A stretch of DNA of 64,000 nt, from the NCBI RefSeq assembly GCF_030409835.1, contig NZ_JAUFQO010000004.1, forward strand, positions 372,001 to 436,000, in the 5' to 3' direction. This document shows positions 1 through 8,720 of this stretch, piece after piece. The notes beneath the pieces are model-generated. The model had not been told where the DNA came from. It did not search any database and saw nothing but the letters and a program-made list of their open reading frames with translations. Position numbers and translations under genes: made by a program. Source of the stretch: Lutimonas halocynthiae (GTDB lineage: Bacteria > Bacteroidota > Bacteroidia > Flavobacteriales > Flavobacteriaceae). Position 1 is the first letter of the stretch. Each line of letters opens with the position of its first letter.

Positions 1-642
1 AATTTCACCGGATCAGCCGGTCAGAGTTTTGGGGCATTTGCAACCAAAGGACTCACTTTAAATGTAGACGGAAACACAAATGATTATTTAGGCAAAGGCC
101 TTTCCGGAGCTAAAATTATCGTTAAGAAACCTGAAAAAGCAACTTTTATTGCGGATGAGAATATCATCATTGGGAACGTTTGTTTTTACGGTGCCACGAA
201 AGGGGAAGCCTATATCAACGGTGTAGCCGGAGAAAGATTTTGTGTAAGAAACTCAGGAATCACTGCAGTAGTAGAAGGTGTCGGAGACCACGGATGTGAA
301 TACATGACTGGTGGGAAGGTTGTTGTTCTTGGTAAAACAGGAAGGAACTTTGCGGCAGGTATGAGCGGGGGTATTGCCTACGTTTATAACCCGGATAAGA
401 AATTTGAAAACGGCCTCTGTAATATGGAAATGGTGGAGCTTGAAAAGCCTTCTGTTTCTGATTTACAAGAATTATTTGAACTCATACAGAATCATTATCA
501 TGCCACTGAAAGTACAAAGGCATTAATGATTCTAGAGAACTGGGATAGTCAATTGAAGCATTTCATAAAGGTTATACCTACAGATTATAAAAAAGCACTT
601 GAAAGATTAGCTGAAGAATCAAAAGAAAAACAAACAGTTTAA
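1..642 (+). CDS. gltB: Glutamate synthase large subunit, C-terminal part (5' end outside window)
   Basis: The frame is open from the first base and gives the last 213 residues of the large subunit of glutamate synthase. This part is the GXGXG beta-helix domain, seen as repeated Gly-rich turns ([10 protein letters not shown] near the start, then [31 protein letters not shown]). The enzyme moves the amide nitrogen of glutamine to 2-oxoglutarate; this domain is structural and lies between the catalytic parts. The stop codon is two bases before the ATG of gltD, so the two genes are one transcription unit. The glutaminase and FMN/Fe-S domains must lie upstream of the window. Identity is firm from the domain and from the gltD neighbour. 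Confidence 0.96.
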   Translation, partial: NFTGSAGQSFGAFATKGLTLNVDGNTNDYLGKGLSGAKIIVKKPEKATFIADENIIIGNVCFYGATKGEAYINGVAGERFCVRNSGITAVVEGVGDHGCEYMTGGKVVVLGKTGRNFAAGMSGGIAYVYNPDKKFENGLCNMEMVELEKPSVSDLQELFELIQNHYHATESTKALMILENWDSQLKHFIKVIPTDYKKALERLAEESKEKQTV

Positions 643-644
643 TT

Positions 645-2102
645 ATGGGAAAGAACACGGGATTTATTGAGTTTGAAAGAACCGATGAGAAAAATAAAGC
701 TGTAAAGGAAAGACTAAGTAATTATAAAGAATTTACTATTCCACTTCCTGAGGAAGAGCTTAAAAAACAAGGATCAAGATGCATGGATTGTGGCATACCT
801 TTTTGCCATAGTGGATGCCCACTTGGAAATTTGATTCCTGATTTCAATGATTTGATATATAAAGGAGAATGGAAAAAAGCATTAGAGATTTTGCATTCTA
901 CTAATAATTTTCCTGAATTCACAGGTAGGCTATGCCCTGCTCCTTGTGAAAAGGCTTGCGTTCTTGGATTAATCGAAGATCCAGTTTCAATTGAAAACAT
1001 TGAAAAAAACATTGTTGAAAAAGGTTTTGAAGAAGGATGGATTATTGCCCATCCTCCAAAAGAGAGAACTGGCAAGACTGTAGCCGTAGTTGGCTCAGGA
1101 CCTGCAGGTCTGGCTGCTGCACAACAATTAAACAGAGCTGGCCACCTGGTGACCGTATTTGAAAGAGACGATGAGATTGGAGGCCTTTTAAGATATGGTA
1201 TCCCTAATTTTAAAATGGAAAAAGGAATCATTGACCGTCGAATCGCCATATTGGAAGAAGAAGGAATTTCTTTCCAAACCAATACACATATTGGTGAAAA
1301 TTACGCGGTTGAAAAACTGGAAGATTTTGATGCAATGGTACTTTGTGGCGGTGCCACAAAAGCCAGATCTCTTCCTACTAAAGGTATAGATGCAAAAGGT
1401 GTTGAACAGGCCATGGATTTTTTAACTCAACAAACCAAAACGCTTTTCGGAAGTAAGTTTGAGGGGGAAATGATCTCTGCCAAAGGAAAAGATGTTATTG
1501 TTATTGGTGGTGGAGACACAGGGTCAGATTGTGTCGGAACTTCTAACCGTCAAGGTGCAACATCTGTGACTAATTTTGAGATCATGCCAAAACCACCTAT
1601 AGGAAGAAGCGAGACTACACCATGGCCATTCTGGCCTTTGCAATTGAAGACTTCTTCATCGCATGAAGAAGGTTGTGACAGAAATTGGTTGATCAATACA
1701 AAAGAATTTGTAACGAATGACAAGAATGAATTGATAGCTTTAAAAACGGTCGAAGTAAAATGGAAATTAACTCCGGGCAAAAGACCTGAATTAATAGAAA
1801 AACCTGGAACTGAAAAAACCTGGCCTTGTGACCTGGTTTTATTAGCACTCGGTTTCACTGGCCCTGAAAATACTTTAAGCAGTCAATTAGGATTAGAATT
1901 AGACGCTAGAACGAATTACAAAGCCAGTAATTACCAAACTAATGTTCCAAATATATTTACTGCTGGCGATATGAGAAGAGGTCAATCCTTAATAGTATGG
2001 GCCATTAATGAAGGAAGAGAAGCCGCTCGTGAAGCTGATATCTTTCTTATGGGATCGAGCAACCTTCCAATAAAAGGACAAGGAGATCTACCTGGAGTTT
2101 AA
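645..2102 (+). CDS. gltD: Glutamate synthase small subunit (NADPH, FAD, Fe-S)
   Basis: A 485-residue subunit, the usual length. It feeds electrons from NAD(P)H through FAD and Fe-S clusters to GltB for glutamate synthesis in the cytoplasm. The N-terminus has the two cysteine groups of the family (C46, C49, C54, C58 and C97, C101, C105) for 4Fe-4S clusters. A dinucleotide-binding GSGPAGLAAA (150-159) binds FAD and a second site, GGGDTGSDCVG near residue 290, binds NAD(P)H. The C-terminal segment with TAGDMRRGQSL is the usual FAD-binding end. It starts two bases after gltB stops. A strong terminator follows. No defect is seen. Confidence 0.97.
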   Translation: MGKNTGFIEFERTDEKNKAVKERLSNYKEFTIPLPEEELKKQGSRCMDCGIPFCHSGCPLGNLIPDFNDLIYKGEWKKALEILHSTNNFPEFTGRLCPAPCEKACVLGLIEDPVSIENIEKNIVEKGFEEGWIIAHPPKERTGKTVAVVGSGPAGLAAAQQLNRAGHLVTVFERDDEIGGLLRYGIPNFKMEKGIIDRRIAILEEEGISFQTNTHIGENYAVEKLEDFDAMVLCGGATKARSLPTKGIDAKGVEQAMDFLTQQTKTLFGSKFEGEMISAKGKDVIVIGGGDTGSDCVGTSNRQGATSVTNFEIMPKPPIGRSETTPWPFWPLQLKTSSSHEEGCDRNWLINTKEFVTNDKNELIALKTVEVKWKLTPGKRPELIEKPGTEKTWPCDLVLLALGFTGPENTLSSQLGLELDARTNYKASNYQTNVPNIFTAGDMRRGQSLIVWAINEGREAAREADIFLMGSSNLPIKGQGDLPGV

Positions 2103-2127
2103 AAAACAGAAACACCATCTACATAAT

Positions 2128-2162
2128 AAACGGACATGACTTCAAGTCATGTCCGTTTTTTA
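2128..2162 (+). terminator. Rho-independent terminator after gltBD
   Basis: An 11-bp perfect stem (cggacatgact at 2131-2141 with agtcatgtccg at 2145-2155), extended by three A-T pairs, has a 3-nt loop and runs into six T. It lies 26 bases past the gltD stop and should end the gltBD transcript. Confidence 0.92.
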
Positions 2163-2280
2163 TTAACTTTCCTATCTCCCTATGCCAGAAACATATAGGT
2201 TTATCAAAATTAAATTAAAGAATTGAAGAAGTTTTTATCAACAAGGACAGAATATTAAGATTCTCTTCAGAATTCACAGT

Positions 2281-2288
2281 TACTTTTG
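2281..2288 (+). promoter_or_regulatory. Candidate -7 promoter element for the OmpA lipoprotein
   Basis: TACTTTTG matches the Bacteroidota primary-sigma -7 consensus TAnnTTTG exactly. It lies 85 bases before the ATG of the OmpA-family gene, which would give a long AT-rich 5' UTR. No clear -33 TTG/TTTG is visible at the right distance, so the call rests on the -7 box and position only. The rest of the 2163-2373 gap shows nothing else recognisable. Confidence 0.4.
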
Positions 2289-2373
2289 CTGCGTATTAAA
2301 ATATAATGGACAGGAACTAATCAACATTTTTGTTCAAAAAAAAACTAAAACTAAAGTAACCTAAATTTAAATT

Positions 2374-3249
2374 ATGATGAAAAAAATTCTAGCACTAATT
2401 GTAATGACTACCTTAATTGTGTCATGTGTATCTAAAAAGAAATACGTGGAATTAGAGGGAGACTTGACAGAGACAAGGGGAGAATTGCAGAAGACTACAA
2501 TTGAGAAAGAAGAATTAGAAGCAAAAATGGCAAAAATTGAAAAGAGAGTTGAAATATATAACGCTCAAGTAAATTCTTTGCAATCAGACAATGCTGATTT
2601 AACTGCAAGTAACAACCAAAAAATAGATTTATTAGCTGACGGTTCAGCTCCTATGTCTGAAAACATGAAGGCTAAACTTCAAGAAACTTTGGCAAAATTA
2701 CCTACTGAATCTTTAGAAGGAGCTAAAACGCTTAAGGATTCTATGAATATCGCTATTGCCTATAATTTGGAGCAATCTATCAATGAAAACAACATTGAAA
2801 ATGATGGTGACATTGATGTGAAAATTGACCAAACAGTTGTAATGATTTCAGTTGCGGATAGTTTATTATTCAGATCTGGAAGTTATACCGTAAGTTCAAA
2901 AGCACATTCATTATTATCTAAGTTAGCTGATGTTATTCAAGCTGAACCAAGTATTGATGTAATGATTGAAGGTCATACGGATTCAAAGGGTATACATACA
3001 GAAACTATCGTTGATAACTGGGATTTAAGTGTAAAAAGATCTACTGCTATTGTAAGAGTTCTTCAAAACAAATACAAAGTTGATCCTGCAAGATTAATCC
3101 CTTCTGGAAGAAGTTCATATGTACCGTTAACTGACAACTCTTCTTACAAGAACAGAGCTAGAAACAGACGTACAAACATCATCATCATGCCTAACCTTAA
3201 CAAATTCTTTGCCCTTATGGTTGAAGAAGAAGTAGTAAGCTTAGACTAG
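2374..3249 (+). CDS. OmpA-family outer-membrane lipoprotein
   Basis: 291 residues. The N-terminus is a lipoprotein signal with lipobox LIVSC (Cys18), so the protein should be anchored by lipid in the outer membrane. Residues about 25-75 are charged heptad-like repeats and probably form a coiled coil. The C-terminal third is an OmpA/MotB peptidoglycan-binding domain: IEGHTDSKG, the NWDLSVKRS helix and the NRARNRRTNIII end. It probably ties the outer membrane to the cell wall. The gene stands alone between two terminators. Within the OmpA family the exact orthologue cannot be told from the sequence, so no symbol is given. Confidence 0.9.
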   Translation: MMKKILALIVMTTLIVSCVSKKKYVELEGDLTETRGELQKTTIEKEELEAKMAKIEKRVEIYNAQVNSLQSDNADLTASNNQKIDLLADGSAPMSENMKAKLQETLAKLPTESLEGAKTLKDSMNIAIAYNLEQSINENNIENDGDIDVKIDQTVVMISVADSLLFRSGSYTVSSKAHSLLSKLADVIQAEPSIDVMIEGHTDSKGIHTETIVDNWDLSVKRSTAIVRVLQNKYKVDPARLIPSGRSSYVPLTDNSSYKNRARNRRTNIIIMPNLNKFFALMVEEEVVSLD

Positions 3250-3272
3250 TTGAATTGATTTAAAATCGAAAA

Positions 3273-3300
3273 GAAGGCAGCCTTAGGGCTGCTTTTTTTT
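3273..3300 (+). terminator. Terminator after the OmpA lipoprotein gene
   Basis: Stem gcagcc (3277-3282) and ggctgc (3287-3292) around a ttag loop, extended by a G-T and two A-T pairs, followed by eight T. It starts 24 bases after the stop codon. Confidence 0.9.
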
Positions 3301-3322
3301 TGCTCTGACAGGAAGGAAATCC

Positions 3323-3420
3323 ATCACCTCGGAGGTGAGGTGATCAACTCCGAGGTGATCAACTCCGAGGTGATCAGCTCCGAGGTGATGGGTTCTGAGG
3401 TGATGGGTTCTGAGGTGATG
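3323..3420. repeat. 15-bp minisatellite, about 5.6 units, with inverted 5' end
   Basis: From 3337 the unit gaggtgatcaactcc repeats head to tail. Units 3337 and 3352 are identical, 3367 has one change, 3382 and 3397 read gaggtgatgggttct, and a partial unit starts at 3412. So the array has two sequence classes. The first bases (atcacctc, 3323-3330) are the inverse of the unit core and can fold back on gaggtga. The array is non-coding and sits between the convergent OmpA and ftsZ genes, bounded by their terminators. Its role is unknown; replication slippage is the simplest origin. Confidence 0.9.
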
Positions 3421-3421
3421 A

Positions 3422-3462
3422 GAAAATAAAAATCCGGAGTAAAACATTGTTTCACTCCGGAC
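3422..3462 (-). terminator. Terminator of the ftsZ end of the dcw cluster
   Basis: On the minus strand an 8-bp stem (3454-3461 with 3433-3440), extended by four more pairs past one mismatch, leads into a T-rich run (the A-rich 3422-3432 on the plus strand). It lies 24 bases past the ftsZ stop. Confidence 0.88.
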
Positions 3463-3485
3463 TTTCCCACTAACTAAAACTAAAA

Positions 3486-5474
3486 CTAATCAACATTATC
3501 GTGTAAAAAAGAATTGTTCGACCTAAGTTGGATATCATCATTATCATCCGTTCCTAAGGTCATTCTTGATTGATTCTTATCTGCTTCAGATGAAAAAGGT
3601 ACCTCATCCAAATTAACGCCCATTCTTTTATAAGCTGGCTCGCTTTCGATTTCATCTATATGCTGGTTCATATTGTTAATGAACTTATAATTGAAATCTT
3701 TCATTTTCATTCTTCTAATCTCTGCTCTATTGCGTAATTCAGCAATTGTCAAGTTCATTGGAGAGACATCCTTATCCTCAAGAGCTTCCACTACATCATT
3801 CTCAACAACGTCACTCTTCGCTACTTTCAATTCGAAATTCATTCCTTCATCTTCAACCTTTTCAGCTTCTGACATATTTTTAAGCGCTTTTATCTCAGCT
3901 GAAAATTCATCTTCGAGTGTATGGCGAATCTTGTCGTCACTTATTTCAGGAACCACAATAGCAGGCTCAACTGGCTCTGGCTTAATAACTTCTAATCCAA
4001 CAATTTCAATATCATTGATGTTGAAATTCTCTAAAGTATGTATTTCTTTTACTTCTTCCTTTTTCACATTTTGAATAGGTAAATCAAATGTGAATGAAAA
4101 TTGATCTTCACTATCGTCGCTTACAGTCTCTGCAGGCGCTTCTGTCGGAGTGATATTTGTAATTTCAAAATCTTGCTCAACTGGAGATTGAACGTGTTCG
4201 AAACTTACAGGAATATCATTTATCTCTTGCTTTTCAACTGCTACCGGATTAACTTCCTCATAGGTTACTTGCTGATTCACTATTTCAGGAGTTGTAACAG
4301 GCGTTACTGGCTCTATAACAACTTCAGCTTTCGGTGCTTTTACTTCTTCAACAAAGTCATCTTCGTGTAAAACGTGTCTTGTAACCTGAGGAGCCTGAAC
4401 AATTGGTTCTGGTTTAGCAACCACCTTTGCTTCTCTTTCCTCCAAGAGCTTATGCACTATCTTTTTTGATTCAATCTTTGATATTTCACTTTGCTGTTCC
4501 GGGTTAAACCCTGTGGCGATAATAGTCACTGAGATGGCATCTCCAAGAGAATCCTCTTCACCAACACCCATGATAATATCAACATTGGTTTTTGCTTCAG
4601 ACTGTATATAATCATTGATTTCTCCGATTTCATCAATAGTAACTTCAGATGTTCCGGAAACAATCAGTAACAATACATTCTTAGCCCCTTCAATCTTATT
4701 ATCATTCAATAATGGAGAATCAAGCGCTTTAGTGATAGCGTCCTGAGCCCTGTTAGATCCAGAAGATTGTGCTGACCCCATAATAGCTGTTCCGCTATTC
4801 GACAATACCGTCTTAGCATCTCGTAAATCAATATTTTGTGTATAGTGATGCGTGATCACTTCAGCGATACCTGTTGCAGCTGTTGACAATACTTCATCAG
4901 CTTTAGAGAAACCGGCTTTAAACCCTAAATTACCGTAAACTTCTCTTAATTTATTATTATTAATTACGACCAAAGAGTCTACATGTGCTCTTAGTTTTTC
5001 AATCCCTTTTTGAGCCTGTTCATTTCTCATTTTTCCTTCAAAAGAAAATGGAATAGTAACGATCCCTACTGTCAGAATATCAAGTTCCTGTGCGATCTTA
5101 GCAATTACCGGGGCAGCTCCAGTACCTGTACCACCACCCATTCCAACGGTGATGAACAACATCTTTGATTTAGTATTCAGCATATTTTTGATATCCTCCA
5201 TACTTTCCATTGCTGACAATTCGCCAACTTCAGGGTTTGCACCTGCACCTAACCCTTCAGTTAAGGTCGCACCCAATTGGATTTTATGAGGAACAGGACT
5301 GCTCTGCAACGCCTGTTCATCGGTATTACATACTACAAAGTCAACTCCTTTAATTCCTTTGTTGTACATGTGGTTGATAGCATTACTTCCTCCACCACCT
5401 ACTCCAATTACCTTGATAACATTGGATTGATTTTTTGGTAAATCAAAAGATATATTACTAAATTCTAAACTCAT
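3486..5474 (-). CDS. ftsZ: Cell division GTPase FtsZ with long C-terminal tail
   Basis: 662 residues. FtsZ polymerises into the division ring under the inner membrane. The GTP-binding part is complete: GVGGGGSNAI near 24-33, GLGAGANPEVG at 74-84 and the tubulin signature GGGTGTGAAP at 113-122. The tubulin-like core ends near residue 330. The remaining half is acidic, rich in Pro, Val and Glu, and probably disordered, ending in a basic and hydrophobic tip (RSNNSFLHDNVD) that may bind FtsA. Common FtsZ proteins are near 380-400 residues; long tails are known in Bacteroidota. It is the last gene of the cluster, 27 bases after ftsA, and is followed by a terminator. Confidence 0.97.
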   Translation of the reverse strand: MSLEFSNISFDLPKNQSNVIKVIGVGGGGSNAINHMYNKGIKGVDFVVCNTDEQALQSSPVPHKIQLGATLTEGLGAGANPEVGELSAMESMEDIKNMLNTKSKMLFITVGMGGGTGTGAAPVIAKIAQELDILTVGIVTIPFSFEGKMRNEQAQKGIEKLRAHVDSLVVINNNKLREVYGNLGFKAGFSKADEVLSTAATGIAEVITHHYTQNIDLRDAKTVLSNSGTAIMGSAQSSGSNRAQDAITKALDSPLLNDNKIEGAKNVLLLIVSGTSEVTIDEIGEINDYIQSEAKTNVDIIMGVGEEDSLGDAISVTIIATGFNPEQQSEISKIESKKIVHKLLEEREAKVVAKPEPIVQAPQVTRHVLHEDDFVEEVKAPKAEVVIEPVTPVTTPEIVNQQVTYEEVNPVAVEKQEINDIPVSFEHVQSPVEQDFEITNITPTEAPAETVSDDSEDQFSFTFDLPIQNVKKEEVKEIHTLENFNINDIEIVGLEVIKPEPVEPAIVVPEISDDKIRHTLEDEFSAEIKALKNMSEAEKVEDEGMNFELKVAKSDVVENDVVEALEDKDVSPMNLTIAELRNRAEIRRMKMKDFNYKFINNMNQHIDEIESEPAYKRMGVNLDEVPFSSEADKNQSRMTLGTDDNDDIQLRSNNSFLHDNVD

Positions 5475-5501
5475 AACTATTTTATTTTTCGGGTTGTATT
5501 G

Positions 5502-6809
5502 TTATTCAGCGTTATCTAAAAAGTCTCTAAACTTCTCTCCCCATTTCTCAAAAATGGTTTTCTTCTCTTCCATAGTGGCATCAGGGGCTTTTTTATAGGC
5601 CTCTTCCTCTATCTCCTGTGTCGTATTAATTCTTTTCTCATTCTCTTTCAAGCCTTTCATAAGAAGACCTACAACAGTGGCATATAATGGACTTGACAAC
5701 TCACTATCCGAATTACTTGCCAAATGTTCATTTGGGTATCCAATTCGCGTATCCATCCCAGTGATATACTCCACCAATTGTTTAATATGTTTCAGTTGAG
5801 CACCCCCTCCGGTAAGCACTATACCAGCAATTAATTTTTTCTTACTTTCTTCATGGCCGTAATTCTTAATCTCTAAAAACACTTGTTCTACGATCTCAAT
5901 AACTCTGGCATGAATGATTTTCGATAAATTCTTAAGCGTTATCTCTTTTGGTTCTCTTCCTCTAAGTCCAGGAATCGAAACAATTTCATTTTCTTTATTT
6001 TCACCTGGCCAAGCCGATCCAAATTTCGTCTTGAGCAATTCAGCTTGTTTTTCAATTATTGAGCAACCTTCTTTAATATCTTCAGTAATCACATTACCTC
6101 CAAAAGAAATTACAGCTGTATGTCTAATTATTCCATCCTTAAAAATGGCAAGGTCAGTAGTTCCACCTCCTATATCAATAAGTGCGACACCTGCCTCTTT
6201 TTCTTCCTGACTCAAAACTGCATCCGCTGAAGCTAATGGTTCAAGTGTAATATTTCCTAACTCTAATCCTGCACTCTTGATGCATCTTCCTATATTTCTT
6301 ATCGAGGATACCTGACCAACAACCACATGAAAATTAGCCTCTAATCTCCCTCCGTACATTCCAATAGGAGTTTTAATCTCTGCCTGACCATCTACTTTGA
6401 AATCCTGTGGTAAAACATGTATGATTTCTTCTCCTGGTAACATAACCAGTTTGTATACCTGATTGATTAACCTTTCAATATCATTTTCATCAATTACCTT
6501 GTCAGAATTGGATCTTGTGATGTAATCACTATGATGTAAACTTCTAATATGCTGCCCGGCAATACCTACAACTACCGTTCCTATTTTCTCTCCGGAAGCA
6601 CTTTCAGCCTCATCAACAGATTGCTGAATAGATTGTATGGTTTGGGTAATATTATTGACAACCCCTCTATGAACACCTAAACTTTTGGCTTTACCGGTAC
6701 CTAATACCTCAATTTTGCCATAAGCATCTTGCCTTCCTACCATCGCAACAATCTTTGTTGTCCCGATATCTAAACCCACTGCTATATTGTTATTGTCCAT
6801 AAGTTTCAT
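5502..6809 (-). CDS. ftsA: Cell division protein FtsA, actin-like ATPase
   Basis: 435 residues. FtsA anchors FtsZ to the membrane and recruits later division proteins. The phosphate-1 loop GLDIGTTKIVAMVG lies at the N-terminus, the phosphate-2 motif IDIGGGTTDLAIF mid-protein and the adenosine motif IVLTGGGAQL near residue 345, in the actin-fold order. The C-terminal end (KWGEKFRDFLDNAE) is amphipathic, as expected for the membrane-targeting helix. The start ATG overlaps the ftsQ stop in an ATGA arrangement, which favours this start over the Met three codons in. It is translationally coupled to ftsQ and precedes ftsZ. Confidence 0.96.
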   Translation of the reverse strand: MKLMDNNNIAVGLDIGTTKIVAMVGRQDAYGKIEVLGTGKAKSLGVHRGVVNNITQTIQSIQQSVDEAESASGEKIGTVVVGIAGQHIRSLHHSDYITRSNSDKVIDENDIERLINQVYKLVMLPGEEIIHVLPQDFKVDGQAEIKTPIGMYGGRLEANFHVVVGQVSSIRNIGRCIKSAGLELGNITLEPLASADAVLSQEEKEAGVALIDIGGGTTDLAIFKDGIIRHTAVISFGGNVITEDIKEGCSIIEKQAELLKTKFGSAWPGENKENEIVSIPGLRGREPKEITLKNLSKIIHARVIEIVEQVFLEIKNYGHEESKKKLIAGIVLTGGGAQLKHIKQLVEYITGMDTRIGYPNEHLASNSDSELSSPLYATVVGLLMKGLKENEKRINTTQEIEEEAYKKAPDATMEEKKTIFEKWGEKFRDFLDNAE

Positions 6810-7534
6810 TTTTCACAAACTATTTGATTGTAAAATTTTAAGTTTATTGTTTTATAGTCTGTTATGGTACTATCCAACATTATTTTTTGATAAAATACTT
6901 TTAGCTTCGCAATTTTTTCATCTATTCGGGATAAATCTCCGAATATAATTTTTTGATTACCAACCCTTGTTTTCAACTCAAACTGGTCTTTTGTTTTACC
7001 TTCTATTAGATTAATACCAATTATCTGTTTCTGTAAGAAATCATCATTCCTTATGGTATTTGACAATTTGATAATATCAAAATTCCCTTGTCCAGAAATT
7101 GTATCAGCGGTTATAGGAACCCTAGCAGAATAATTATCCGATAAAGGCATTCTTGTACCTAACTTATCGTAATAATAGGTTTCCGTTTCATTTGCTACTC
7201 TTAAAACAGGTGTTCTTTGTGTAATTATTGCCCCTAATTCCCCACTTAAAGTTAGAAAAATCTCAGCGTTTTCAATCATTTCGTTGCGCTGCAAAAATCC
7301 TTCTAAATTATTCAAATTTATATTTTCTTTCGATTGATTTTTATAGGCCTCTAAATTTTGTATTAACAACTTATTAACCGTTTCATAACTAACAAATAGA
7401 TTTTCTCCATTCTCGAATATAACTTTTACATCTTTATTGGTTTTCAAAGCGTTTCTATGTGCAGCAAACCCATATAAAAACACAATCACAATTGCGAGTG
7501 AAGTAAATTTTATGACCGATTTATATCTTTTCAT
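6806..7534 (-). CDS. ftsQ: Cell division protein FtsQ
   Basis: 242 residues with one N-terminal membrane helix (about 9-25) and an extracytoplasmic part, the layout of FtsQ/DivIB. The POTRA-like region follows the helix (VIFENGENLFVSYETV and onward). FtsQ links early and late division proteins. Sequence is weakly conserved in this family; the position just before ftsA, with a 4-base overlap, supports the call. Unusually, the gene just upstream is murG rather than murC, and a terminator-like hairpin ends only 12 bases before this start codon. Confidence 0.9.
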   Translation of the reverse strand: MKRYKSVIKFTSLAIVIVFLYGFAAHRNALKTNKDVKVIFENGENLFVSYETVNKLLIQNLEAYKNQSKENINLNNLEGFLQRNEMIENAEIFLTLSGELGAIITQRTPVLRVANETETYYYDKLGTRMPLSDNYSARVPITADTISGQGNFDIIKLSNTIRNDDFLQKQIIGINLIEGKTKDQFELKTRVGNQKIIFGDLSRIDEKIAKLKVFYQKIMLDSTITDYKTINLKFYNQIVCEK

Positions 7535-7546
7535 TTTTTTGTTTTT

Positions 7547-7605
7547 AAAAAACTATGACAACCCTTTAAATAATCCCCTCACTATTTAAGAGGGTTGCCA
7601 TAGTT
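7547..7605 (-). terminator. Large terminator-like hairpin between murG and ftsQ
   Basis: Arms 7551-7572 and 7583-7605 form a stem of about 21 pairs with one A/C mismatch, one G-T pair and one bulge, around a 10-nt loop. On the minus strand it ends in six T. It fills the gap between murG and ftsQ, where flavobacteria usually carry murC. It could stop or reduce transcription into ftsQAZ, or act as an RNA-processing or stability element. The ftsQ ATG follows after 12 bases, leaving no room for a normal promoter between them. Confidence 0.75.
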
Positions 7606-7628
7606 AGCAAAGTATTTAGCACATAATT

Positions 7629-8720
7629 TTATTTTAATATTTTCTCTACCTCATCAACAATCTGTTTCGTTGCATTCGGCAAAGCCATTTTTTTAATGTT
7701 TGTACTTAAAGAAATCTGTTCCTTTTTATCCTTTAATAATCTTTTTATGATCAAAGGCAAGTCATCTATATCACTTTCCATTAACAATATAGCTGCATCC
7801 TTATCCGTAATTGATCTTGCATTCTTTGTTTGATGGTCTTCCGAAACATTCGGGGATGGAATAAAGATCACCGGTTTCCCAACAATGCAAAGTTCAGATA
7901 TTGACCCTGCTCCTGCTCTGCTGATCAAGACATCCGCCGCTGCGTACAAAAGATCCATTCTTTGAATGAATTCCTTCACTTGTACCCCAGGAATATCATT
8001 GAATTTCTTATATTCTTCATAGTAAAGTTTGCCTGATTGCCAGATCACCTGAATATCATTTTTCAGAATTGTTTGTATATGCTTCTCTAAGGCATGATTG
8101 ATGGCTCTGGCACCCAGACTTCCCCCTATTATGATTAATGTTTTCTTATTTTTATCTAGACCAAAATATGCAATGGCTTCTTCCCTTTTTTCATCAATAT
8201 TCAGCAGATCTTGTCTTACAGGATTCCCTGTCTTAATGAGCTTCTCTGATGGAAAAAATCGCTCTAAACCGTCATATGCCACACATATTTTTTTCACTTT
8301 ACTCCCCAACATTTTATTTGTAATTCCAGGATAAGAATTTTGTTCCTGAATCAAACTTGGGATATGCTTCCTGTTCGCCATATATAATGTTGGCCCAGAT
8401 GCAAATCCTCCTGTGCCGATGACGACGTTGGGTTTAAATTTCTTTATAATCTTGTTTGCCTTTATCAAACTGGAAATCAATTTAAATGGGAAACTCAAAT
8501 TCTTTAATGTCAGACTTCTTTGTATCCCTGTGATATTAAGCCCCTGAATTTCATAACCCAATTGAGGAACTTTTTCCATTTCCATTCTTCCTTCAGCACC
8601 AACAAACAGGAATTTAGCTCCCGGATTCCTTTCTTTTAACTCATTTGCAATAGCTATTGCAGGATAGATATGTCCTCCTGTTCCCCCTCCGCTGAGCAAT
8701 ATGTTAACCGATGGCTTCAT
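7629..8720 (-). CDS. murG: UDP-GlcNAc:lipid I N-acetylglucosaminyltransferase MurG
   Basis: 363 residues, normal for MurG. It adds GlcNAc to lipid I at the inner face of the membrane to make lipid II. The N-terminal [10 protein letters not shown] loop and the second donor-side glycine motif ([12 protein letters not shown]) are intact. The C-domain has the UDP-GlcNAc-binding stretch [11 protein letters not shown] and the [14 protein letters not shown] segment. It overlaps the ftsW end by 17 bases. The stop is followed by the hairpin region instead of murC. The gene itself looks fully functional. Confidence 0.97.
   Translation of the reverse strand: MKPSVNILLSGGGTGGHIYPAIAIANELKERNPGAKFLFVGAEGRMEMEKVPQLGYEIQGLNITGIQRSLTLKNLSFPFKLISSLIKANKIIKKFKPNVVIGTGGFASGPTLYMANRKHIPSLIQEQNSYPGITNKMLGSKVKKICVAYDGLERFFPSEKLIKTGNPVRQDLLNIDEKREEAIAYFGLDKNKKTLIIIGGSLGARAINHALEKHIQTILKNDIQVIWQSGKLYYEEYKKFNDIPGVQVKEFIQRMDLLYAAADVLISRAGAGSISELCIVGKPVIFIPSPNVSEDHQTKNARSITDKDAAILLMESDIDDLPLIIKRLLKDKKEQISLSTNIKKMALPNATKQIVDEVEKILK

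Noticed and set aside
722-1282. 186-codon frame opposite gltD
   Set aside because: Antisense shadow of a conserved gene with no recognisable domain.
3323-3420. Short repeats that could suggest a CRISPR array
   Set aside because: Units are only 15 bp and directly adjacent, with no spacers, and no cas genes are present.
7551-7605. Miniature inverted-repeat transposon in the murG-ftsQ gap
   Set aside because: No target-site duplication is seen and the T-run after the stem fits a terminator better.
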